Assembly: GCF_937616625.2 (NCBI RefSeq)
Contig: NC_065573.1
Span: 7,083,001-7,147,000 of the forward strand
DNA: 64,000 bases
Source: Mercurialis annua
Lineage: Eukaryota > Streptophyta > Magnoliopsida > Malpighiales > Euphorbiaceae
Direction: 5' to 3'
Within the stretch, counting starts at the first letter, position 1; every line of letters starts with the position of its first letter. This document shows, piece by piece, positions 9,541-22,103 of the stretch. A program made the position numbers and the translations under genes. The notes under the pieces were generated by a model that was not told the DNA's origin, ran no database searches, and worked only from the letters and a program-made list of their open reading frames with translations.

Positions 9541-12500
9541 CAAACGTTTACAAAGGTTATCAAACAAATCCAAACGTTTCCCCTTTTTAGCGATTTAAGC
9601 CAAACATTTACAAACGATTCGAAACAAATCCATACGTTTCACCTTTTTTGCGATTTAAGCCAAACGTTTACAAACATTGTGAAATAAATCCAAACGTTTA
9701 CAAATGTTACGAACCAAATCTAAACATTTCACCTTTTTAGCGATTTAAGCCAAACGTTTACAAACGTACGAAACTAAACCAAACGTTTAAAACGTTATGA
9801 AATAAATCCAAACGTTTCACATTTTTAACGATTTAAGCCAATCGTTTACAAACATTACAAAACAAAACCAAGCGTTTCACCTTTTAAGCAATTTAAGCAA
9901 AACGTTTACAAACGTTACGAAACAAATCCAAGCGTTTCACCTTTTTAGCAGTTTAAGCCAAACATTGATAAACGTTACGAAATAAATCCAAGCGTTTCAC
10001 CTTTTTAGCGATTTAAGCCAAACGTTTACAAACGTTACGAAACATTTCGCCTCTTTCGCGATTTAAGCCAAACGTTTACAAAGGTTAAGAAAAATATCCA
10101 AATTTTTCACCTTTTTAGCAATTTAAACTAAACGTTTAATACGTTACGAAACAAGTCCAAACGTTTCACATATTTAGCAATTTAAGCCAAACATTTACAA
10201 ATGTTACGAGACAAATCGAAACGTTTCACCTTTTTAGCGATTTAAGCCAAACGTTTACAAACGTTATAAAACAAATCCAAACGTTTCACCTATTTAGCGA
10301 TTTAAGCCAAATGTTTACAAAAGTTACGAAACAAAACCGAACGTTTAAAATGTTACGAAACAAATCCAAACGTTTCATATTTTTAGAGATTTAAGCCAAA
10401 CCCTTACAAACATTACGAAATAAAACCAAGCGTTTCACCGTTTTAGCAATTTAAGCCAAACGTTTACAAACGTTAAGAAACAAATCCAAACGTTTCACCT
10501 TTTTAACGATTGAAGCCAAACGCTTACAAACGGTACGAAACAAATCCAAACGTTTCACCTTTTTAGCAATTTAATCGAAACGTTTACAAACGTTCTGAAA
10601 CAAATTCAAGCGTTTCACCTTTTTAGTAATTGAAGCCAAACATTTACAAACGTTACGAAACAGATCCAAGCGTTTCACCTTTTTAGCAATTTAAGCCAAA
10701 CGTTTACAAACGTTACGAAACAAATCCAAGCGTTTTACCTTTTTAGCAATTTAAGCCAAACGTTTACAAACGTTACGAAACAAATCCAAACGGTTCATCT
10801 GTTTAACAATATAAGCCGAACTTTTACAAACTTTACGAAACAAAACCAAACATTTCACCTTTTCATCAATTTAAGCCAAACGTTTACAAAAGTTACGATA
10901 CAAATCCAAACGTTTCCCCATTTTAGCGATTTAAGCCAAACATTTAAAACGTTACGAAACAAATCCTAACATTTCAACTTTTTAGCAATTTATGCCAAAC
11001 GTTTACAAACGTTACAAAACAAATCCAAACGTTTCATCTTTTTAGCGATTTAAGCCAAAAGTTTACAATTTTTACGAAACAAATCCAAACGTTGCATCTT
11101 TAAAGAGATTTAAGCCAAACTTTTACAAAAGTTAGGAAACAAATTCAATTGTTTCACCATTTTAGCAATTTAAGCCAAATGCTTACAAACGTTACGAAAC
11201 CAATCCAAGTGTTTCACCTTTTTAGCAATTTAAGCCAAACGTTTACAAACATCACGAAACAAATCCAATTGTTTCATCTTTTTAGCGATTTAATCCAAAC
11301 GTTTACAAACGTTACGAAACAAATTCAAACGTTTCTCATTTTTAACGTTTTAAGCCAAAAGTTTATAAATGTTACCAAACAAATCCAAACGTTTCCCCTT
11401 TTTAGCGATTTAAGCCAAACATTTACAAACGTAACGAAACAAATCCAAACATTTCACCTTTTTAGCGATTTAAGCCAAATGTTTATAAAATGTTACGAAA
11501 CAAATCCAAACGTTACGCCTTTTTAGAAATTTAACCAAACTTTTACAAACGTTACGAAACAAAACCGAACGTTTAAAACGTTACGAAACAAATCCAAACG
11601 TTTCATATTTTTAGCAATTTAAGTCAAACCTTTACAAACGTTACGAAACAAAACCAAGTGTTTCACCTTTTTAGCAATTTAAGCCAAACGTTTACAAACG
11701 TTACGAAACAAATCCAAGCGTTTCACCTTTTTAGCAATTTGACCAAACGTTTACAAACGTTCCCAAACAAATCCAAGCATTTCACCTTTTTTGTAATTTA
11801 AACCAAACGTTTACAAATGTTACGAAACAAATCCAAGCGTTTCACCTTTTTAGCAATTTAAACCAAACGTTTAATACGTTACGAAACAAATCCAAACGTT
11901 TCCCATTTTTAGCAATTTAACCCAAATGTTACGAAACAAATCTAAACGTTTCACCTTTTTAGCGGTATAAGCCAAATGTTTACAAACTCTACAAAACAAA
12001 TCCAAACGTTTCACCTTCTTAGCAATATAAGCTAAACCTTTACAAACATTACGAAATAAAACGAAACATTGCAAATGTTACGGAACAAATCCAAACGTTT
12101 CATCTTTTTAGCGATTTAAGCCAAACATTAACAAACGATATGAAACAAATCCAAACGTTTCACCTTTTAAGCAATTTATGCCAAACGTTTACAAACGTTA
12201 AGAAACAAATTCAAACGTTTCACCTTTTTAGCGATTTAAGCTAAACGTTTACAAAGGTTACGAAACAAATCCAAACTTGTCATCTTTTTAGCAATTTAAG
12301 GAAAACGTTTACAAACGTTTCGAATCAAATCCAAACGTATCACCTTTTTAGTGATTTAAGCCAAACGTTTACAAAGGTTATGAAACAAATCCAAGCGTTT
12401 CATCTTTTTTGCAATTAAAGCCAAACGTTTACAAACGTTACAAAATTTCAAACGTTTCACCTTTTAGTGAATTAAGCCAAACATTTACAAACGTTACCAA

Positions 12501-13613
12501 ACAAATCCAAACGTTTCACCTTTATATTGATTTATGTCAAACGTTTACAAATGATAAGAAACAAATCCAAACGTATCACATGTTTAGCGGTTAAGCCAAA
12601 CGTTTACAAACATTACGAAACAAATCCAAGCGTTTCACCTTTTTAGCAATTTAAGCCAAATGTTTACAAACGTTCCGAAACAAATCCAAAAGTTTCATCT
12701 TTTTAGCGATTTAAGCTGAACGTTTACAAACGTTACGAAACAAAACAAAACGTTTCACCTTTTAAGCAATTCAAGCCAAACGTTTACAAACCATACTAAA
12801 CAAATCCAAACGTTTCACATGTTTAGCAGTTAAGCCGAACATGTACAAACGTTACGAAACAAATCTAAGCGTTTCAACTTTTTAGCAATCTAAGCTAAAC
12901 GTTTATAAACGTTACAAAACAAATCCAAGCGTTTGAACTTCTTAGCAATCTAAACCAAACGTTTAAAACTTTACGAAAAGAATCCAAACGTTTGATATTT
13001 TGAGCAATTTAGGCCAAACGTTTACAAACGATACGAAAGAAATCTAAACGTTTTACCTTTTTGGCGATTTAAGCTAAACGTTTACAAACTTCCAAAACAA
13101 ATCCAAACGTTTCCCTTTTTTAGCGATTTAAGCTGAACGTATACAAAAGTAACGAAACAAAATCAAACGTTTCACCTTTTTTGCGATTTAGGCCTAACAT
13201 TTTCAAAAATTACGGAACAAATCCAAACGTTTCACGTTTTTAGCGATTTAAGCCAAACGTATACAACCATTATGAAACAAAACCAAACGTTTCACCATTT
13301 TAGCGATTTAAGCCAAACGTTTACAAACGTTACGAAACAAATCCAAACGTTTTACCTTTTTAGCGATTTAAACCAAACGCTTACAAACGTTAGCAAACAA
13401 ATCCAAACGGTTTGCCTTTTTAGTAATTTAAGCCAAACATTTACAAACGAAACGAAACAAATCCAAAAGTTTGACCTTTTTAGCCATTTAAGACAAATGT
13501 TTACAAAATGTTACGAAACAAATCTAAACGTTTTGCCTTTTTAGCAATTTAAGCCAAACGTTAACAAACTTTACCAAATAAATCCAAACGTTTCACCTTT
13601 TTAGCCATTCAAG
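9541..13613 (+). repeat. Higher-order repeat of the satellite, copy 1 (about 4.07 kb)
   Basis: This tract of about 68 monomers recurs 4.07-4.19 kb downstream with its private variants in the same order, for example ACAAACGATTCGAAA followed by ACAAACATTGTGAAATAAA. The lag is 4074 bp near 9607 and 4183-4186 bp from about 11.1 kb on. Copy 2 is therefore about 110 bp longer, mainly two extra monomers near 14.3 kb. Copy 1 is the most diverged of the three. Confidence 0.88.
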
Positions 13614-16600
13614 CCAAACGTTTACAAAGGTTATCAAACAAATCCAAACGTTTCACCTTTTTAGCGATTTAAGCCAAACATTTACAAACGATTCGAAATA
13701 AATCCATATGTTTCCCCTTTTTTGCGATTTAAGCCAAACGTTTACAAACATTGTGAAATAAATCCAAACGTTTACAAATGTTACGAAACAAATCTAAACA
13801 TTTCACCTTTTTAGCGATTTAAGCCAAACGTTTACAAACGTACGAAACTAAACCAAACGTTTAAAACGTTATGAAATAAATCCAAACGTTTCACATTTTT
13901 AACTATTTAAGCCAATCGTTTACAAACATTACAAAACAAAACCAAGCGTTTCACCTTTTAAGCAATTTAAGCAAAACGTTTACAAACGTTACGAAACAAA
14001 TCCAAGCGTTTCACCTTTTTAGCAGTTTAAGCCAAACGTTGATAAACGTTACGAAACAAATCCAAGCTTTTCACCTTTTTAGCGATCTAAGCCAAACGTT
14101 TACAAACGTTACGAAACATTTCGCCTCTTTAGCGATTTAAGCCAAACGTTTACAAAGGTTAAGAAAAATATCCAAATTTTTCACCTTTTTAGCAATTTAA
14201 ACTAAACGTTTAATACGTTACAAAACAAGTCCAAACGTTTCACATTTTTAGCAATTTAAGCCAAACGTTTACAAACGTTACGAGACAAACCTAAACGTTT
14301 CACCTTTTTAGTGATTTAAGGCAAAGGTTTGCAAACGTTACGAAACAAATCCAAAAGTTTCACCTTTTTAGCGATTTACGCCAAACGTTTACAAACGTTA
14401 CGAAACAAATCGAAACGTTTCACCTTTTTAGCGATTTAAGCCAAACGTTTACAAACGTTAAAAAACAAATCCAAACGTTTCACCTATTTAGCGATTTAAG
14501 CCAAACGTTTACAAAATTTACGAAACAAAACCGAACGTTTAAAATGTTACGAAACAAATCCATACGTTTCATATTTTTAGAGATTTAAGCCAAACCCTTA
14601 CAAACATTACGAAACAAAACCAAGCGTTTCACCTTTTTAGCCATTTAAGCCAAACGTTTACAAACGTTACGAAACAAATCCAAACGTTTCACCTTTTTAA
14701 CGATTGACGCCAAACGCTTACAAACGGTACGAAACAAATCCAAACGTTTCACCTTTTTAGCAATTTAATCAAAACAATTACAAACTTTCTGAAACAAATT
14801 CAAGCGTTTCACCTTTTTAGTAATTGAAGCCAACATTTACAAACGTTACGAAACAAATCCAAGCGTTTCACCTTTTTAGCAACTTAAGCCAAACGTTTAC
14901 AAACGTTACGAAACAAATCCAAGCGTTTCACCTTTTTAGCAATTTAAGCCAAACGTTACGAAACAAATCCAAACGTTTCATCTTTTTAACAATTTAAGCC
15001 GAACTTTTACAAACTTTACGAAACAAAACCAAACATTTCACCTTTTCATCAATTTTAGCCAAACGTTTACAAAAGTAACGATACAAATCCAAACGTTTCC
15101 CCATTTTAGCGATTTAAGCCAAACATTTAAAACGTTATGAAACAAATCCTAACATTTCAACTTTTTAACAATTTATGCCAAACGTTTACAAATGTTACAA
15201 AACAAATCCAAACATTTCATCTTTTTAGCGATATAAGCCAAAAGTTTACAATTTTTACGAAACAAATCCAAACGTTTCATCTTTGAAGAGATTTAAGCCA
15301 AACTGCTACAAAAGTTAGGAAACAAATTCAATTGTTTCACCATTTTAGCAATTTAAGCCAAATGCTTAGAAACGTTACGAAACCAATCCAAGTGTTTCAC
15401 CTTTTTAGCAATTTAAGCCAAACGTTTACAAACATCACGAAACAAATCCAATTGTTTCATCCTTTTAGCGATTTAAGCCAAACGTTTACAAACGTTACGA
15501 AACAAATCCAAATGTTTCTGATTTTTAACGTTTTAAGCTAAACGTTTACAAATGTTACCAAACAAATCCAAACGTTTCACCTTTTTAGCAATTTAAGCCA
15601 AACATTTACAAACGTAACGAAACAAATCCAAATATTTCACCTTTTTAGCGATTTAAGCCAAATGTTTATAAAATATTACGAAACAAATCCAAACGTTACG
15701 CCTTTTTAGCAATTTAAGCCAAACTTTTACAAACGTTACGAAACAAAATCGAAAATTTAAAACGTTACGAAACAAATCCAAACGTTTCACATTTTTAGCG
15801 ATTTAAGCCAAACCTTTACAAACGTTACGAAACAAAACCAAGTGTTTCACCTTTTTAGCAATTTAAGCCAAACGTTTACAAACGTTACGAAAAAAATCCA
15901 AGCGTTTCACCTTTTTAGCAATTTGAGCCAAACGTTTACAAACGTTCCCAAACAAATCCAAGCATTTCACCTTTTTTTGTAATTTAAGTCAAACGTTTAC
16001 AAACGTTACGAAACAAATCCAAGCGTTTCGCCTTTTTAGCAATTTAAACCAAACGTTTAATACGTTACGAAACAAATCCAAACGTTTCCCATTTTTAGCA
16101 ATTTAACCCAAACGTTACGAAACAAATCTAAACGTTTCACATTTTTACCGGTTTAAGCCAAATGTTTACAAACTCTACAAAACAAATCCAAACGTTTCAT
16201 CTTCTTAGCAATATAAGCTGTACCTTTACAAACATTACGAAACAAAACCAAACATTGCAAATGTTACGTAACAAATCCAAACATTTCATCTTTTTAGCGA
16301 TTTAAGCCAAACATTAACAAACGATATGAAACAAATCCAAACGTTTCACCTTTTAAGCAATTTATGCCAAACGTTTACAAACGTTAAGAAACAAATTCAA
16401 ACGTTTCACCTTTTTAGCGATTTAAGCTAAACGTTTACAAAGGTTACGAAACAAATCCAAACTTGTCATCTTTTTAGCAATTTAAGGAAAACGTTTACAA
16501 ACGTTTCGAATCAAATCCAAACGTATCACCTTTTTAGTGATTTAAGCCAAACGTTTACAAAGGTTATGAAACAAATCCAAGCGTTTCATCTTTTTTGCAA

Positions 16601-17799
16601 TTAAAGCCAAACGTTTACAAACGTTACAAAATTTCAAACGTTTCACCTTTTAGTGAATTAAGCCAAACATTTACAAACGTTACCAAACAAATCCAAACGT
16701 TTCACCTTTATATTGATTTATGTCAAACGTTTACAAATGATAAGAAACAAATCCAAACGTATCACATGTTTAGCGGTTAAGCCAAACGTTTACAAACATT
16801 ACGAAACAAATCCAAGCGTTTCACCTTTTTAGCAATTTAAGCCAAATGTTTACAAACGTTCCGAAACAAATCCAAAAGTTTCATCTTTTTAGCGATTTAA
16901 GCTGAACGTTTACAAACGTTACGAAACAAAACAAAACGTTTCACCTTTTAAGCAATTCAAGCCAAACGTTTACAAACCATACTAAACAAATCCAAACGTT
17001 TCACATGTTTAGCAGTTAAGCCGAACATGTACAAACGTTACGAAACAAATCTAAGCGTTTCAACTTTTTAGCAATCTAAGCTAAACGTTTATAAACGTTA
17101 CAAAACAAATCCAAGCGTTTGAACTTCTTAGCAATCTAAACCAAACGTTTAAAACTTTACGAAAAGAATCCAAACGTTTGATATTTTGAGCAATTTAGGC
17201 CAAACGTTTACAAACGATACGAAAGAAATCTAAACGTTTTACCTTTTTGGCGATTTAAGCTAAACGTTTACAAACTTCCAAAACAAATCCAAACGTTTCC
17301 CTTTTTTAGCGATTTAAGCTGAACGTATACAAAAGTAACGAAACAAAATCAAACGTTTCACCTTTTTTGCGATTTAGGCCTAACATTTTCAAAAATTACG
17401 GAACAAATCCAAACGTTTCACGTTTTTAGCGATTTAAGCCAAACGTATACAACCATTATGAAACAAAACCAAACGTTTCACCATTTTAGCGATTTAAGCC
17501 AAACGTTTACAAACGTTACGAAACAAATCCAAACGTTTTACCTTTTTAGCGATTTAAACCAAACGCTTACAAACGTTAGCAAACAAATCCAAACGGTTTG
17601 CCTTTTTAGTAATTTAAGCCAAACATTTACAAACGAAACGAAACAAATCCAAAAGTTTGACCTTTTTAGCCATTTAAGACAAATGTTTACAAAATGTTAC
17701 GAAACAAATCTAAACGTTTTGCCTTTTTAGCAATTTAAGCCAAACGTTAACAAACTTTACCAAATAAATCCAAACGTTTCACCTTTTTAGCCATTCAAG
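13614..17799 (+). repeat. Higher-order repeat of the satellite, copy 2 (4186 bp)
   Basis: Every landmark here recurs exactly 4186 bp downstream. Examples are the tract at 13272-13544 with 17458-17730, and 15332-15541 with 19518-19727. Copies 2 and 3 look almost identical by eye, with only scattered single-base differences (one near 14560 versus 18746). This points to a recent amplification of a unit of about 70 monomers. Confidence 0.92.
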
Positions 17800-20700
17800 C
17801 CAAACGTTTACAAAGGTTATCAAACAAATCCAAACGTTTCACCTTTTTAGCGATTTAAGCCAAACATTTACAAACGATTCGAAATAAATCCATATGTTTC
17901 CCCTTTTTTGCGATTTAAGCCAAACGTTTACAAACATTGTGAAATAAATCCAAACGTTTACAAATGTTACGAAACAAATCTAAACATTTCACCTTTTTAG
18001 CGATTTAAGCCAAACGTTTACAAACGTACGAAACTAAACCAAACGTTTAAAACGTTATGAAATAAATCCAAACGTTTCACATTTTTAACTATTTAAGCCA
18101 ATCGTTTACAAACATTACAAAACAAAACCAAGCGTTTCACCTTTTAAGCAATTTAAGCAAAACGTTTACAAACGTTACGAAACAAATCCAAGCGTTTCAC
18201 CTTTTTAGCAGTTTAAGCCAAACGTTGATAAACGTTACGAAACAAATCCAAGCTTTTCACCTTTTTAGCGATCTAAGCCAAACGTTTACAAACGTTACGA
18301 AACATTTCGCCTCTTTAGCGATTTAAGCCAAACGTTTACAAAGGTTAAGAAAAATATCCAAATTTTTCACCTTTTTAGCAATTTAAACTAAACGTTTAAT
18401 ACGTTACAAAACAAGTCCAAACGTTTCACATTTTTAGCAATTTAAGCCAAACGTTTACAAACGTTACGAGACAAACCTAAACGTTTCACCTTTTTAGTGA
18501 TTTAAGGCAAAGGTTTGCAAACGTTACGAAACAAATCCAAAAGTTTCACCTTTTTAGCGATTTACGCCAAACGTTTACAAACGTTACGAAACAAATCGAA
18601 ACGTTTCACCTTTTTAGCGATTTAAGCCAAACGTTTACAAACGTTAAAAAACAAATCCAAACGTTTCACCTATTTAGCGATTTAAGCCAAACGTTTACAA
18701 AATTTACGAAACAAAACCGAACGTTTAAAATGTTACGAAACAAATTCATACGTTTCATATTTTTAGAGATTTAAGCCAAACCCTTACAAACATTACGAAA
18801 CAAAACCAAGCGTTTCACCTTTTTAGCCATTTAAGCCAAACGTTTACAAACGTTACGAAACAAATCCAAACGTTTCACCTTTTTAACGATTGACGCCAAA
18901 CGCTTACAAACGGTACGAAACAAATCCAAACGTTTCACCTTTTTAGCAATTTAATCAAAACAATTACAAACTTTCTGAAACAAATTCAAGCGTTTCACCT
19001 TTTTAGTAATTGAAGCCAACATTTACAAACGTTACGAAACAAATCCAAGCGTTTCACCTTTTTAGCAACTTAAGCCAAACGTTTACAAACGTTACGAAAC
19101 AAATCCAAGCGTTTCACCTTTTTAGCAATTTAAGCCAAACGTTACGAAACAAATCCAAACGTTTCATCTTTTTAACAATTTAAGCCGAACTTTTACAAAC
19201 TTTACGAAACAAAACCAAACATTTCACCTTTTCATCAATTTTAGCCAAACGTTTACAAAAGTAACGATACAAATCCAAACGTTTCCCCATTTTAGCGATT
19301 TAAGCCAAACATTTAAAACGTTATGAAACAAATCCTAACATTTCAACTTTTTAACAATTTATGCCAAACGTTTACAAATGTTACAAAACAAATCCAAACA
19401 TTTCATCTTTTTAGCGATATAAGCCAAAAGTTTACAATTTTTACGAAACAAATCCAAACGTTTCATCTTTGAAGAGATTTAAGCCAAACTGCTACAAAAG
19501 TTAGGAAACAAATTCAATTGTTTCACCATTTTAGCAATTTAAGCCAAATGCTTAGAAACGTTACGAAACCAATCCAAGTGTTTCACCTTTTTAGCAATTT
19601 AAGCCAAACGTTTACAAACATCACGAAACAAATCCAATTGTTTCATCCTTTTAGCGATTTAAGCCAAACGTTTACAAACGTTACGAAACAAATCCAAATG
19701 TTTCTGATTTTTAACGTTTTAAGCTAAACGTTTACAAATGTTACCAAACAAATCCAAACGTTTCACCTTTTTAGCAATTTAAGCCAAACATTTACAAACG
19801 TAACGAAACAAATCCAAATATTTCACCTTTTTAGCGATTTAAGCCAAATGTTTATAAAATATTACGAAACAAATCCAAACGTTACGCCTTTTTAGCAATT
19901 TAAGCCAAACTTTTACAAACGTTACGAAACAAAATCGAAAATTTAAAACGTTACGAAACAAATCCAAACGTTTCACATTTTTAGCGATTTAAGCCAAACC
20001 TTTACAAACGTTACGAAACAAAACCAAGTGTTTCACCTTTTTAGCAATTTAAGCCAAACGTTTACAAACGTTACGAAAAAAATCCAAGCGTTTCACCTTT
20101 TTAGCAATTTGAGCCAAACGTTTACAAACGTTCCCAAACAAATCCAAGCATTTCACCTTTTTTTGTAATTTAAGTCAAACGTTTACAAACGTTACGAAAC
20201 AAATCCAAGCGTTTCGCCTTTTTAGCAATTTAAACCAAACGTTTAATACGTTACGAAACAAATCCAAACGTTTCCCATTTTTAGCAATTTAACCCAAACG
20301 TTACGAAACAAATCTAAACGTTTCACATTTTTACCGGTTTAAGCCAAATGTTTACAAACTCTACAAAACAAATCCAAACGTTTCATCTTCTTAGCAATAT
20401 AAGCTGTACCTTTACAAACATTACGAAACAAAACCAAACATTGCAAATGTTACGTAACAAATCCAAACATTTCATCTTTTTAGCGATTTAAGCCAAACAT
20501 TAACAAACGATATGAAACAAATCCAAACGTTTCACCTTTTAAGCGATTTATGCCAAACGTTTACAAACGTGAAGAAACAAATCCAAAGGTTTCACCTTTT
20601 TAGCGATTTAAGCCAAACGTTTACAAAGGTTACGAAACAAATCCAAACTTGTCACCTTTTTAGCAATTTAAGGAAAACGTTTACAAACGTTACGAATCAA

Positions 20701-22103
20701 ATCCACACGTATCACCTTTTTAGTGATTTAAGCCAAACGTTTACAAAGGTTATGAAACAAATCCAAGTGTTTCATCTTGTGCGATCGCACACCCGCGGTG
20801 TGCGGACGCACACCTATGGTGGTGTGCGAACGCACGCCCGCGGTGTGCGGACGCACACCTTTGGTGGTGTGCGAACGCACACCAGTGCAATTAAAGCCAA
20901 ACGTTTACAAACGTTACGAAATTTCAAACGTTTCACCTTTTTAGTGATTTAAGCAAAACATTTACAAACGTTAAGAAACAAATCCAAACGTTTCACCTTT
21001 ATATCGATTTATGACAAACCTTTACAAATGATACAAAACAAATCCAAACGTATCACATGTTTAGCGGTTAAGCCAAACGTTTACAAACATTACGAAACAA
21101 ATCCAAGCGTTTCACCTTTTTAGCAATTTAAGCCAAATGTTTACAAACGTTCCGAAACAAATCCAAAAGTTTCATCTTTTTAGCGATTTAAGCTGAACGT
21201 TTACAAACGTTACGAAACAAAACCAAACGTTTCATCTTTTTAGCAATTCAAGCCAAACGTTTACAAACTATTCTAAACAAATCCAAACGTTTCACATGTT
21301 TAGCAGTTAAGCCGAACATGTACAAACGTTACGAAACAAATCTAAGCGTTTCAACTTTTTAGCAATCTAAGCTAAACGTTTATAAACGTTACAAAACAAA
21401 TCCAAGCGTTTGAACTTCTTAGCAATCTAAACCAAACGTTTAAAACTTTACGAAAAGAATCCAAGCGTTTGATATTTTGAGCAATTTAGGCCAAACGTTT
21501 ACAAACGATACGAAAGAAATCTAAACGTTTTACCTTTTTGGCGATTTAAGGCAAACGTTTACAAACTTACAAAACAAATCCAAACGTTTCCCTTTTTTAG
21601 CGATTTAAGCTGAACATATACAAAAGTAACGAAACAAAACCAAGCGTTTCACCTTTTTTGCGATTTAGGCCTAACATTTTCAAACGTTACGGAACAAATC
21701 CAAACGTTTCACGTTTTTAGCTATTTAAGCCAAACGTATACAACCATTATGAAACAAAACCAAACGTTTCACCATTTTAGCGATTTAAGCCAAACGTTTA
21801 CAAACGTTACGAAACAAATCCAAACGTTTCACCTTTTTAGCGATTTAAGCCAAACGCTTACAAACGTTAGCAAACAAATCCAAACAGTTTGCCTTTTTAG
21901 TAATTTAAGCCAAACATTTACAAACGAAACGAAACAAATCCAAAAATTTGACCTTTTTAGCGATTTAAGACAAATGTTTACAAAATGTTACGAAACAAAT
22001 CTAAACGTTTTGCCTTTTTAGCAATTTAAGCCAAACGTTAACAAACTTTACCAAATAAATCCAAAAGTTTCACCTTTTTAGCCATTCAAGCCAAACGTTT
22101 ACA
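17800..22103 (+). repeat. Higher-order repeat of the satellite, copy 3, with GC-rich insertion
   Basis: This copy follows copy 2 at a 4186-bp lag until about 20.78 kb. A 108-bp insertion there, which replaces four T residues, shifts the lag to 4291 bp (17458 pairs with 21749). Similarity to the earlier copies ends near 22103, where ACAAACCTTACGAAAAAC replaces the expected ACAAAGGTTATCAAAC. Past the insertion the copy is more diverged from copy 2 than before it, so the right part may derive from another array member. Confidence 0.88.
20779..20886. repeat. GC-rich foldback minisatellite insertion in the satellite
   Basis: This 108-bp segment is unlike anything else in the window. It starts with the perfect 12-bp palindrome GTGCGATCGCAC. 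Two copies of a 45-bp unit follow (from 20792 and from 20837), differing at a few bases. Each unit holds two hairpin-capable palindromes, with arms GGTGTGCG and CGCACACC around a GA or AA loop. GC content is about 64 percent, against about 35 percent around it. At the same site in the other two HOR copies (near 12405 and 16591) there is a plain T-run, so those are empty sites. No target-site duplication is visible. The origin is unknown. Confidence 0.85.

Noticed and set aside
20792..20886. Arg/Thr/His-rich peptide (GVRTHT repeats) encoded by the GC-rich insertion
   Set aside because: It is read-through of a palindromic minisatellite by a satellite open frame; no start, domain or conservation supports a protein.
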